Assembly: GCF_900176535.1 (NCBI RefSeq)
Contig: NZ_FWXT01000002.1
Location: 434,001-498,000, forward strand
Direction: 5' to 3'
Source: Pedobacter africanus
GTDB taxonomy: Bacteria > Bacteroidota > Bacteroidia > Sphingobacteriales > Sphingobacteriaceae
Length of the DNA stretch: 64,000 nt
Of the stretch, positions 51,303 to 59,689 are shown one piece after another. Below the pieces are notes generated by a model that was not told where the DNA came from, did not search any database, and saw nothing but the letters and a program-made list of their open reading frames with translations. The position numbers and the translations under genes were made by a program. The stretch's first letter is position 1, and every line of letters starts with the position of its first letter.

Positions 51303-52580
51303 ATGTTTAAACGATTATTTTTATTAGTGCTTGTGATTCAGGCAATGACCATGACCGCTCACAGTCAGGGATTTCTTAAGCGACTTGCTGAAAAGGCTGC
51401 AAATGCCGGTAGTGATTTGTTGATTAAGAAAAGTACGCAGAAAGCTGAAAAAGCAATTGATGGCAACCCATCTGCAAAGGCAAAAAAGAATGCTGCCCAG
51501 GACGAGCCAAAAGGGGAGAAAGTTTCGGAGAGTTCCAAGTCCGGAAAATTAGCAGCCTCTTATACCAAATTTGATTTTATACCCGGTGAAAAAACGCTGC
51601 TTTATGATAATTTCGAGCAGGACGTCATCGGTGAATTTCCGCTGAAATGGTTTACATCAGGATCGGCCGAGGTCGTGAAATTAGATGCGCAGCAGGGTAA
51701 ATGGCTTCAGTTTAATTCCGGGCAATTCCTTTCGCCTACAATTAAATTACCAGAGAATTTTACTGTTGAATTCGATGTTTTTCTTAATCTTTCTTTAAAT
51801 TCTTCCTCAGTTCTACCTGGCCTTCAGTTTCAGATTTTCGATCGCGGCGACAAGGCCAAACGACTGGATGTTTATAACTATACGCTGAAAAATATTCTTT
51901 ATTTTTCTACTTCCTTTAGCCATGATAAGGCGGTAGTTTCTCTTGATTCCAGGGAGAACGCGAAACAGAAATTTAAGTCAGATAAAATATTCCTGACAGG
52001 CTTTCAAAGTAATTATGGCTCAGTGATTCATGTTGCGATTGCTGTACAAAAGGAGCGGCTAAGGCTTTGGTATAACGCTGAGAAGGTGCTTGACGTACCA
52101 ACAGCAGCGGCAACACCAGCCAATTTTAATCAACTACTTTTTAGTGGGGCTAAAACCAGAGAAGGCTATCCAGCCTTTTATCTAAGTAACCTGCGTATCG
52201 GTGCCGGTGAGCCGGATACACGATCTAAATTATTAGAACAGGGGCGTTTTGTTACAAATGGCATTTTGTTCGATACCAATTCTGATAAAATCAAACCTGA
52301 ATCGTTTGGTCTTATTAAAGAAATTGCTGCTGCGATTAAAGAATCGCCTGGCATTAAAATTAAAATTGTCGGACATACTGATAATGATGGCTCAGCAGAA
52401 ACAAACCTTGCGCTTTCTAAAAAACGTTCTGTAGCTGTAAAAAAAGTCTTGGCAGAGGAATTTGGTATAGATGACAACCAGATTGTTACGGATGGAAAAG
52501 GTGCAAGCGAACCCGTTGGTAACAATTCAACCGCATCAGGAAAAGCGGAAAATAGAAGAGTAGAGTTCGTTAAAATCTAA
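51303..52580 (+). CDS. OmpA family outer membrane/peptidoglycan-binding protein
   Basis: 425 residues. Signal peptide (FLLVLVIQAMTMTAHSQG), a Lys/Ala-rich linker (residues 25-90), a central beta-sandwich resembling a LamG/concanavalin-like domain (LLYDNFEQDVIGEFPLKWFT; NFTVEFDVFLNLS), and a C-terminal OmpA domain (about 325-425): GILFDTNSDKIKPESFGLIK, IVGHTDNDGSAETNLALSKK, VTDGKGASEP. The OmpA domain tethers the protein to peptidoglycan. There is no beta-barrel. The first 300 bases upstream contain a LytTR-type repeat pair. Confidence 0.9.
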   Translation: MFKRLFLLVLVIQAMTMTAHSQGFLKRLAEKAANAGSDLLIKKSTQKAEKAIDGNPSAKAKKNAAQDEPKGEKVSESSKSGKLAASYTKFDFIPGEKTLLYDNFEQDVIGEFPLKWFTSGSAEVVKLDAQQGKWLQFNSGQFLSPTIKLPENFTVEFDVFLNLSLNSSSVLPGLQFQIFDRGDKAKRLDVYNYTLKNILYFSTSFSHDKAVVSLDSRENAKQKFKSDKIFLTGFQSNYGSVIHVAIAVQKERLRLWYNAEKVLDVPTAAATPANFNQLLFSGAKTREGYPAFYLSNLRIGAGEPDTRSKLLEQGRFVTNGILFDTNSDKIKPESFGLIKEIAAAIKESPGIKIKIVGHTDNDGSAETNLALSKKRSVAVKKVLAEEFGIDDNQIVTDGKGASEPVGNNSTASGKAENRRVEFVKI

Positions 52581-52630
52581 CGAGTGGTTTTGGTTGTGGC
52601 CCGGAAGTGGATACGTTTCAATATGTGTTG

Positions 52631-55261
52631 TTATAAGATTTCAACAAACCCGGCTGAACCGTTCAGGCGGATCATGGCCTTATCTGGGATCAGTTTTGTC
52701 GCGTTTTCCACACCCACCACGGCGGGTAATCCATATTCCCGTGCAACCACTGCGCCATGTGTCATGAGTCCGCCCACTTCAGTAACCAAGCCTTTAATTG
52801 ATAAAAACAGTGGTGTCCAGCTTGGGTCGGTAAATGCCGTGACCAGGATGTCGCCATCTTCAAGACTGGCATCTTCGACCTTGAGTACCACCCGGGCGCG
52901 GCCTTCCACGATTCCGGAAGAAACCGCGAGACCCGGAATGGCCTTTGCCGGGAAATCCCCACGCTTGTACTTCCCGGTAACGATCTCACCATCCGAAGTA
53001 ATAACGCGGGGTGGTGTTAATTTCTCGTATAGCAGGTATTCTGCCTTGCGTTTAGCTATCAATTGGTAATCAAGGGCATGGGAATGCACTGCATCGCGGA
53101 ATTCCTCAAATGTGAGATAAAAAGCATCTTCTTTTTCCTGAAGTAAACCATCCTGTACCAATCGATTGGCCTCCCTTAACAGAGCCTGCCTGTAAACGAA
53201 ATAACGGCTAACAATATCGTACTTCGGATATTCCCTGTAACCAATATAGTTACGGATCAGCTCAATCATTTGCCTTGTCTCCCCGGCTTTTTGCTCACCA
53301 TCAGGCAGCGCTTTCAGCAGGCTCAACAACTCCTGTGCTTTTTCGCTGGCTTTCTGTCGCCCTTCCTCAAATTTCCGCTTGCTCTCGCCTGGTTCCAGGT
53401 TCCTGATGCTACTCAGGAGCATCGGAAGGAGTAAACCCGGCTTCTCGCTCCAGCGCGTTCTGGTGATGTCGATCTCACCTGTACACCGCATCCCATATTT
53501 AGCCAGGAACAGGGAAATCGCTTGCTGAACCTTCACCCCGCCTTCAAAGCGGGCCAGTTTATCCAGAAAGTTTCCGTCCTTATCAGCCTGTTCCAGAAAT
53601 CTGATAATGTCCGGATAGGCCCTGATCACATCACAAACGTTAAGCAGGTCCATTCCCATTTGTGAAGTGATGTTATTCGGTACAGAAAGAGATATAATGT
53701 CTGCGGTGTTTTTTTGACCTAACCATTCGTCCAACTTTTCATTTATCCAGGCAGAAGCATGTATAGCTGCCATAATAACGCTCAGGTTTTTTTGGTCGAA
53801 TGCCAGTTGCCTACGTTGCCGCATGTCTTCCTGAATTCGGTCAAATACATCCGTTCCCGATAGGGGTCCCATTTCGTGCTTTAACACTGACAAGGACTGC
53901 TCGCTAATTTTGATTAGTGTTGCAACAATATTGGGGTCATTGCCAGCTTCAGCCAGGATGTCTGCTACAGACATGCCTCTATGACTTTTTACAGGATTGT
54001 GTTTGGATTGGTCATTTTCCTGACTTTTAATAAAACCCTCCCTTTCAATGATAGCGCTCAGGGCGTCTCCAATCAGCGGATCGGAGTGCCCTAAAACGTC
54101 GAGTAAGTTTTGTCTGCCCTCTGGAGAGCTCAGGTTCGCAGTAACATCGACAAACAGTCTTCCGCCTGCTGACCTGAAGATGGGACGCCCGCCCGTTAAT
54201 GACCATACCGACATGCCCAGCGGTTTGATGGGATCGGTCATCATCTGCTGATGGCCTACAGAAACGTATACATGGTTTTCCTGATCATCTGCTTGGGGGG
54301 CGGGATATAATGTTGTAATGGGGCGGCTTTGTACAATATGAAAGAGGCCCTTTGCCAAACACCATTCGATGTCCTGAGGTGCGCCGAAATGCGCTTCGAT
54401 CATTCGGCCGATTTGCTCTAGCTTTATTATCTCCTCATCACTCAGCGCCTGGTCTTCCTGTTGCTTTGGATCGATTTCCCTGCGTATGGTGCCGCCATTT
54501 TCCAAACGCACCATTGCCACGCGCTTCTGAGAAATGCGTTTGTCAATTATGCCCGAATTAATAACCTGATAATTGTCTGCGGTAACCAGGCCCGATACCA
54601 ACGCTTCCCCTAAACCAAAACTCGCGTCGATTGAGGAAACTTTTCTGTTACCGTTAACCGGATGGGCAGTAAATAACACACCGGCAACCTCTGCAAAAAC
54701 CATCTTTTGCACAATTACCGAAAGACTGGCCTGCCGATGGTCAAATCCGTTTTGAATCCGATAGCTTACCGCGCGATCGGTGAAAAATGATGCCCAGCAT
54801 TTACTGATAGATGCCAAAATAGCATGGTTTCCGATGACGTTCAGGTAGGTGTCTTGCTGGCCGGCAAAAGATGCTGCCGGCAAATCCTCTGCTGTTGCAC
54901 TTGAGCGGACTGCAAAAGCCTGTTCTTTTCCAAATCGCTCAATCTGCCTGGTAATTTCAGTTTCAATCTGCCCTGGAATGGGTGCTGTTTCAATCATCCA
55001 TCGGATCTGTTCACTGGTTTCTCTGATCTCTTTGCCCTGTGTTGCTTTTAGCTGGCCTAAACGGGCAAGCAAATCATCGAGGGCAGGGTTATTTTCGGTA
55101 ACCGATTTATATGCTTCCGTAGTTATGCAAAACCCTTCAGGCACATGGAGCGTTTTAATGTGATACAATTCAGCAAGATTCGCACCCTTGCCGCCTATCA
55201 GATCTACTGCGGTTTTACCGGTATTTTCAAAATCAACAATATATACACTCCTGCTTTTCAT
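52631..55261 (-). CDS. rph: Rifamycin-inactivating phosphotransferase (PEP-synthase-like)
   Basis: 876 residues; known Rph proteins have about 867. ATP-grasp domain 1-320 (LIGGKGANLAELYHIKTLHV; FAVRSSATAEDLPAASFAGQ; QDIEWCLAKGLFHIVQSRPI). Central rifamycin-binding region about 330-760 (YVSVGHQQMMTDPIKPLGMS; TSQMGMDLLNVCDVIRAYPD; KYGMRCTGEIDITRTRW). C-terminal swivelling His domain with GGLMTHGAVVAREYG (His835). This matches Listeria Rph as I remember it, far better than PEP synthase. It phosphorylates rifamycins with ATP. The start lies 6 bases after the MarR gene stop: one operon. Confidence 0.88.
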   Translation of the reverse strand: MKSRSVYIVDFENTGKTAVDLIGGKGANLAELYHIKTLHVPEGFCITTEAYKSVTENNPALDDLLARLGQLKATQGKEIRETSEQIRWMIETAPIPGQIETEITRQIERFGKEQAFAVRSSATAEDLPAASFAGQQDTYLNVIGNHAILASISKCWASFFTDRAVSYRIQNGFDHRQASLSVIVQKMVFAEVAGVLFTAHPVNGNRKVSSIDASFGLGEALVSGLVTADNYQVINSGIIDKRISQKRVAMVRLENGGTIRREIDPKQQEDQALSDEEIIKLEQIGRMIEAHFGAPQDIEWCLAKGLFHIVQSRPITTLYPAPQADDQENHVYVSVGHQQMMTDPIKPLGMSVWSLTGGRPIFRSAGGRLFVDVTANLSSPEGRQNLLDVLGHSDPLIGDALSAIIEREGFIKSQENDQSKHNPVKSHRGMSVADILAEAGNDPNIVATLIKISEQSLSVLKHEMGPLSGTDVFDRIQEDMRQRRQLAFDQKNLSVIMAAIHASAWINEKLDEWLGQKNTADIISLSVPNNITSQMGMDLLNVCDVIRAYPDIIRFLEQADKDGNFLDKLARFEGGVKVQQAISLFLAKYGMRCTGEIDITRTRWSEKPGLLLPMLLSSIRNLEPGESKRKFEEGRQKASEKAQELLSLLKALPDGEQKAGETRQMIELIRNYIGYREYPKYDIVSRYFVYRQALLREANRLVQDGLLQEKEDAFYLTFEEFRDAVHSHALDYQLIAKRKAEYLLYEKLTPPRVITSDGEIVTGKYKRGDFPAKAIPGLAVSSGIVEGRARVVLKVEDASLEDGDILVTAFTDPSWTPLFLSIKGLVTEVGGLMTHGAVVAREYGLPAVVGVENATKLIPDKAMIRLNGSAGFVEIL

Positions 55262-55267
55262 GTCGCG

Positions 55268-55723
55268 TCATTTATTTTTTATCTGGTTAACTGTTTCATT
55301 CATGATGCCGATAGAACTTTGCAAATACTTTTCAATGATCTCCAGCTCTTCTTCGGTAAATGAAGCGATCAATTCTTCTGATCGGCTACGGTAACTCTTA
55401 TATAGCGGAGCCAAAAGCTTCATAATTTTGTCGGTTTCAGGCACAACCAGCACTTTACGCCTGTCCTCTTTTGCGAACTGTCTTTTGACAAGTTTTCTTT
55501 TTTCAAACCGGTCAATCAGCCCTGTAACGGCACCGGTGGTGAGCCCGGTCACCTCGGCAAGCTCTCCGGCAGTCATGGCCCCTTTAGTAAGGAAAAAGCC
55601 CAGGTATTTCTGATCGGTACCTGAAAGGCCTGCCTTTCTGGCAATGTGCTCATGCATCTCGATGGAAGTATAGGCGTAATGCTGGCTTAGTTTTCTTATC
55701 CGGCTGACTGCTTCGCTACTCAT
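55268..55723 (-). CDS. MarR family transcriptional regulator
   Basis: 151 residues from ATG 55723. Winged helix: YLGFFLTKGAMTAGELAEVT, GLTTGAVTGLIDRFEKRKLV, KRQFAKEDRRKVLVVPETDK. The flanking helices (N-terminal HIARKAGLSGTD, C-terminal ELEIIEKYLQSSIGIMNETV) form the dimer interface. It is the first gene of the operon with the rifamycin phosphotransferase and probably represses it until a ligand binds. Its own promoter carries a matching operator (55727-55764). Confidence 0.92.
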   Translation of the reverse strand: MSSEAVSRIRKLSQHYAYTSIEMHEHIARKAGLSGTDQKYLGFFLTKGAMTAGELAEVTGLTTGAVTGLIDRFEKRKLVKRQFAKEDRRKVLVVPETDKIMKLLAPLYKSYRSRSEELIASFTEEELEIIEKYLQSSIGIMNETVNQIKNK

Positions 55724-55726
55724 AAT

Positions 55727-55764
55727 ATCTTAGTTGTTTTTATTATCTTAGTTACAAAGATAAT
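55727..55764 (-). promoter_or_regulatory. MarR operator and promoter of the rph operon
   Basis: ATTATCTT (55742-55749) and AAGATAAT (55757-55764) form an inverted repeat with a 7-base spacer. ATCTTAGTT occurs twice, 18 bp apart (55727 and 55745). On the minus strand TATCTTTG (55762-55755) fits the Bacteroidota -7 box TAnnTTTG and overlaps the operator, so bound MarR would block initiation. Confidence 0.7.
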
Positions 55765-55804
55765 ATTTGCTGATGTTTTGTGCGAATAAATTTTCATTTG
55801 TACA

Positions 55805-55924
55805 ATGAAAACCATCCGCCATATTACAAACCTAACTGGCCTGAAAAAAGCGCGGGAATATTTTGAAGCGCATCCTGAAGATCAGGACAACGGCAAGCCA
55901 CATCCGGATGAGATCGGATTTTAG
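55805..55924 (+). CDS. Small hypothetical protein, 39 residues
   Basis: ATG 55805 to TAG 55922-55924, encoding MKTIRHITNLTGLKKAREYF and EAHPEDQDNGKPHPDEIGF. It has a helix followed by an acidic, proline-containing tail. It is divergent from the marR-rph operon and 95 bases before a DUF4142 gene. Codon use looks genuine, but there is no other proof of translation. Confidence 0.4.
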   Translation: MKTIRHITNLTGLKKAREYFEAHPEDQDNGKPHPDEIGF

Positions 55925-55931
55925 ATAAGCT

Positions 55932-55965
55932 AAACAATATTGATTTCAGTGTGTTGATTTACACG
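55932..55965 (+). promoter_or_regulatory. Upstream element R core, copy 3
   Basis: AAACAAT, then TTTCAGTGTGTTGA: the same 34-bp core as at 9623-9656 and 12987-13020, about 70 % identical. It lies 54 bases before the second DUF4142 gene. Confidence 0.45.
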
Positions 55966-56018
55966 TTTTACAAGGAACTATATTGTTGATGATTATTTAA
56001 AGACAGAAATTTAAAACT

Positions 56019-56648
56019 ATGAAAAAGTATTGGAATGGCCTATGGGCGCTTTTTTTTGTCATGGGTTTGCAGGCATGTAACAATGCAGACCGAAACGTGC
56101 GGGATGAAAAGGACACTATCAACCGGGTTGAAACTCGTACAGCTGGTACAAATTTGGACGGTGATGGTAAAGTATTTGCATTGAGTGCTGCAACAGGTGG
56201 AATGATGGAAGTGGAGGCCGCAGGTGTAGCCATTAAAAAGAGCAGGAATAAATTGGTTAAAGATTTTGCTTCCCTGATGTTAAAGGACCATGGCGCGGCA
56301 AATCAGGAATTGAAAACAATTGCAGAAGCGAAGGGGCTTAATCTTCCGCAGACTTTGCCTGCTGAGATGGCTCATCATATTACTGAATTGAATGGTTTGG
56401 AGGACAGGGCATTTGATGTACAGTACATCCGCATGATGATTGGCGATCACCAAAGGACTGTGCAGTTATTTACAGAGGGCGCTAATCTGGCTGATCCGGA
56501 ATTGAAAGCTTTTGCCACGAAAACACTTCCTGTTATCCGGCAGCATAATGAAAAGGCGGTAGAGATAGGTAAACACCTTAATGTCACTAATGCGAATAAC
56601 GGGGATGATGTACTTGGTATCAGTCCTTCCAAAATCGAAAAAAAGTAA
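56019..56648 (+). CDS. DUF4142 lipoprotein (second copy)
   Basis: 209 residues. Lipoprotein signal (YWNGLWALFFVMGLQAC), short polar linker and a DUF4142 helical domain (GGMMEVEAAGVAIKKSRNKL; DFASLMLKDHGAANQELKTI; DVQYIRMMIGDHQRTVQLF; LKAFATKTLPVIRQHNEKAV). It is a paralogue of the protein at 11341-11949 and is preceded by a relative of element R, which there sits before the stress genes. Probably induced under the same conditions. Confidence 0.88.
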   Translation: MKKYWNGLWALFFVMGLQACNNADRNVRDEKDTINRVETRTAGTNLDGDGKVFALSAATGGMMEVEAAGVAIKKSRNKLVKDFASLMLKDHGAANQELKTIAEAKGLNLPQTLPAEMAHHITELNGLEDRAFDVQYIRMMIGDHQRTVQLFTEGANLADPELKAFATKTLPVIRQHNEKAVEIGKHLNVTNANNGDDVLGISPSKIEKK

Positions 56649-56713
56649 TATAATCAATCCCAACTGGAAAGCTCTATTTTAATCTGGCATGGGATTGACA
56701 AGCTAAATTTGCA

Positions 56714-57265
56714 TCACTGTTTCAAATAATGAAGCGCCACGCATCCTGATTTGAAATTGATGATCTTGTCCAGCTTTAGATTAAGATTTTCCTGAAGGCT
56801 TCCCGGATCCAGTAATCGCCGCCCTCTCCCCACGATCCCTGGATGAACAACCAGGTTAAATTCGTCGATAAGTTCTGCTTTTATCAATTCCGGAAGCATG
56901 CTGATGCTATCTACCGATATTTTTTTACCGGGCTGCTGTTTTAGCTTCAACAGCTCTTCTGCAGGGTTACTGTGGAGAATACGTGTTTTTTCATCGCCGC
57001 TTTTCAAGGTTCGTGAAACCACAACGCGATCAATGGCGCTAAACCTTTCCGCAAATCTGTTTTCAGCGGCTGTGCCAGATTGATCTTTCGCTACATCGCT
57101 CCAATACGGAAACATAAGCTGGTAGATGACGCGGCCGAAAAATAACAGGTCTACGTCGTCCATCGTTCCAGTGAAGTATTCCAATACATCCTCAGCCGGA
57201 TTAAACATAGTGTGGTCACAGTAGCCATCTATGCTAATGTTCATACTAAATGATACAGTTCTCAT
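56714..57265 (-). CDS. Dihydrofolate reductase-like (RibD C-terminal domain) protein
   Basis: 183 residues from ATG 57265; the longer frame to 57337 adds 24 residues without family similarity. Start MRTVSFSMNISIDGYCDHTM, then DDVDLLFFGRVIYQLMFPYW, GDEKTRILHSNP, KISVDSISMLPELIKAELID and EFNLVVHPGIVGRGRRLLDP. It belongs to the YyaP/RibD_C family. Predicted NADPH reductase; substrate unknown. A second member is at 39836. Confidence 0.88.
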   Translation of the reverse strand: MRTVSFSMNISIDGYCDHTMFNPAEDVLEYFTGTMDDVDLLFFGRVIYQLMFPYWSDVAKDQSGTAAENRFAERFSAIDRVVVSRTLKSGDEKTRILHSNPAEELLKLKQQPGKKISVDSISMLPELIKAELIDEFNLVVHPGIVGRGRRLLDPGSLQENLNLKLDKIINFKSGCVALHYLKQ

Positions 57266-57378
57266 TCTATTGTTTTTTAAGACTATAGGACAAAAATAAG
57301 CCAGGATGGGAAATATTTTGAGGGTATTCTGCGGCAAAAACAGGGGGCTATTAAGCCAAAGATGCCGTAAGCAAAGGT

Positions 57379-57413
57379 AGCGGAAGGGGAGTGAGTCTAC
57401 TCTGCCTTCCGCT
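57379..57413 (-). terminator. Hairpin after the GG-leader peptide gene
   Basis: AGCGGAAGG (57379-57387) pairs with CCTTCCGCT (57405-57413). It lies 14 bases past the stop of the minus-strand peptide gene; the T-run is weak. Confidence 0.55.
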
Positions 57414-57426
57414 TCAGCTCACCCTA

Positions 57427-57600
57427 TTAAAGTGATTTTACCAGCGAGATAACCGTATTTACCAATCCGCCAACCAGATTTGTTACCGGATTGATGAGAA
57501 AACCCAGTAAGTTGTTTAATGGACCACCGCCCTGGGTATTGGCCATTTCTGTTTGGCTCATTTCCTGAACGCCAAGCTGGTTAAGTTCAATTTTTTTCAT
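57427..57600 (-). CDS. Double-glycine leader peptide, hydrophobic core
   Basis: 57 residues from ATG 57600. Leader MKKIELNQLGVQEMSQTEMA followed by NTQGGG, the double-glycine type common in Bacteroidota. The core of about 32 residues is PLNNLLGFLINPVTNLVGGL followed by VNTVISLVKSL: amphipathic, hydrophobic, with Asn/Gly turns and a C-terminal Lys, as in small membrane-active bacteriocins. No exporter or immunity gene is in the window. A hairpin follows the stop. Confidence 0.65.
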   Translation of the reverse strand: MKKIELNQLGVQEMSQTEMANTQGGGPLNNLLGFLINPVTNLVGGLVNTVISLVKSL

Positions 57601-57743
57601 TTTTTGGTTATTTATGATGATTCCCTACTCTGTGTAGGCTTTTCGGGTTCCGCCAGCTTTTTCAGCTACTTAAATTTACTATGCTGGAAGATTTTTCGGC
57701 TCATTCTTTTTGTTCAATTTGGACCGGGAGCAGTAGAGGGTGA

Positions 57744-59621
57744 CTAACTGATATCAAGATCAAAGAAAAAAGTAGATCCAACGCCTTCCTTGCTGTTGAT
57801 CTGGAGTTGGCTATTGTGGCGGGCAAGAATTTCTGAAGCCAGGTATAGCCCTATACCGAAGCCAGATGCAGCCTGTGCCTGGTCATTGTTAACGCGATAG
57901 AACCTTTCGAAAATGCGTTTCTGATCTGATTTTTTAATACCTACGCCCTGATCGGTAACCGAGATTCTGGCCTTGTTATTCAAAGATTCACATTTGATAA
58001 ATATATAACCACCATTAGGAGAATATTTGATGGCATTGCTGAGCAGATTGCTCAGTACATGGCTTAGTTTTTCCTTGTCGCCGTACACCTTCAAATCGTC
58101 GCAGCCAAGGATATTTATGGTGTGTTTGGTGGTAAGAAATTGACCTTCTTCAGCTACTTCATGGATCATTGATGAAAGCTCAAATTGTTTTTTAATGATC
58201 TGGAGTTTGCCTTCTTCCAGCCTGGTGACGTTGAGAAAATCCTGGACCATTGCTGTCATCTTTTTAATCTTCACATCAGCTCTTGACAACAAGTTAATAT
58301 AAAAGCTATCCTGATCTTTTTGGGCCTTTTGGAGAACCATTTGCAAGTAGGCGGTTACCGCAGTGATGGGAGTTTTGATTTCATGGCTCACCATGGCAAT
58401 AAAAGAGTTTTTCCGCTGTTCTTCTTGTTTCTTCTCTGTGATGTCGCGTATGATCTTAGAAAATCCAATGAGGTGTCCGGCGGGGTTTTTAAGCTGGCTA
58501 AGCGTTATGGCCACATCGATAGTCCTATTATCCTTAGTGAGCAGCCTGGTTTCCAGATGGTGTATATCTTCGCCCGCGGCAACTCTGCTGAGCAATCCGG
58601 ATAACTCCTGCTGTTTGTCAGCAGGGATCATGTGGTGGGCCGGCGTACCTAATACTTCATGCTGGCTGAAGCCGAAGATTTCTTCGGCGGCGGCATTCCA
58701 GCTGGTGATGAGCCCTTCCAGATTGATGCTGATGATTGCATCATTGCTGGATTCTATGATGGCGAGTAGCTGTGCGTTTTTTTCTTCTGCTAATACTGCC
58801 TCGGTGATGTCCAGTACTGTTCCGATAAATCTGGTACTTCCTCCGGCAGATTTTAGGGTGATTTTTCCCTGTAAGTGCAGCCAGCGTTCTGCTTGGTCGC
58901 TGGGCCTTATAATTTTGAATTTTGTGCTATAGATTTCATTACTAACCGCCTTTACAGACGCATTTAACTCCTGATGGATACGTGTTCTTTCCTCTGGATG
59001 AAGTATTTTTAAAAAGCCGGCATAATCAATAGCCCGTCCATGCGAAAACCCCAGGATGCCGAGCGCCTCGGGTGAGAGGTATAAGTTGGATTCGGCAGGT
59101 GTGTATTCCCAGGTGCCCATATGTGTGGAACTGATCGCCATCTTCATCCGCGCCTCACTTTCTTCCAGTTCGAGCAGCAGACGCTCCTTACGGTTCATTT
59201 CCGTTACCAGTTCTGTTACATCTCTGGTAAAGCAGCGTGTATGGAGAAATTCTTCGTCTTTTCTCAATACGTTCGAACTGATCAATACATGCTTAATAGC
59301 GCCATCTTTACATTTGAGCCTGGCCGGGTAATTGTGTAGCGTCTCATTGTTGCTGAGCCTGGCCAGAATATCGTCTATGACATGCTGATCTGCATGAAAA
59401 TCTGTTATATGGGCGCCTATGTATTCTTCTTTTCTAAAACCCAATGCGTCAAGTTCGGCCTGGTTGGCCCAGGTTATGTATCCGTTTTTATCTACCCGGT
59501 GTAGCGGAATGGCGGCATTTTCTATGAAATCTGTGAGCTCATCAACGCGTGATTGTAATGCCTGGATTTTTTCTTCACGCACGGCGGGATTTTCCTGTCT
59601 CTGCTTTAGTTCTTTCATCAT
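57744..59621 (-). CDS. Multi-PAS sensor histidine kinase
   Basis: 625 residues, no membrane span. Three PAS domains: about 25-135 (LHRVDKNGYITWANQAELDA), 160-275 (LGILGFSHGRAIDYAGFLKI) and 285-400 (AIISINLEGLITSWNAAAEE). HisKA at about 405-470 with the acceptor His in FIAMVSHEIKTPITAVTAYL, then HATPase_c with VLSNLLSNAIKYSPNGG, ISVTDQGVGIKKSDQKRIFE and GFGIGLYLASEILARH. It is a cytoplasmic sensor with no adjacent response regulator. It is followed upstream by a second PAS kinase on the same strand. Confidence 0.93.
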   Translation of the reverse strand: MMKELKQRQENPAVREEKIQALQSRVDELTDFIENAAIPLHRVDKNGYITWANQAELDALGFRKEEYIGAHITDFHADQHVIDDILARLSNNETLHNYPARLKCKDGAIKHVLISSNVLRKDEEFLHTRCFTRDVTELVTEMNRKERLLLELEESEARMKMAISSTHMGTWEYTPAESNLYLSPEALGILGFSHGRAIDYAGFLKILHPEERTRIHQELNASVKAVSNEIYSTKFKIIRPSDQAERWLHLQGKITLKSAGGSTRFIGTVLDITEAVLAEEKNAQLLAIIESSNDAIISINLEGLITSWNAAAEEIFGFSQHEVLGTPAHHMIPADKQQELSGLLSRVAAGEDIHHLETRLLTKDNRTIDVAITLSQLKNPAGHLIGFSKIIRDITEKKQEEQRKNSFIAMVSHEIKTPITAVTAYLQMVLQKAQKDQDSFYINLLSRADVKIKKMTAMVQDFLNVTRLEEGKLQIIKKQFELSSMIHEVAEEGQFLTTKHTINILGCDDLKVYGDKEKLSHVLSNLLSNAIKYSPNGGYIFIKCESLNNKARISVTDQGVGIKKSDQKRIFERFYRVNNDQAQAASGFGIGLYLASEILARHNSQLQINSKEGVGSTFFFDLDIS

Positions 59622-59689
59622 CTGAGAGGGAATCAGTTTTTGAATGGAAGACGAAAGTTAGTTAATTTTTCTGATAGAGGTCATCATGT

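Noticed and set aside
52631..55261. Call as phosphoenolpyruvate synthase
   Set aside because: Length, the central YVSVGHQQMMTDPIKPLG region and the C-terminal THGAVVAREYG loop fit rifamycin phosphotransferase better than PpsA.
58363..58932. 189-residue + strand frame opposite the multi-PAS kinase
   Set aside because: Antisense shadow of a well-supported kinase gene; Ser/Leu-rich translation with no domain.
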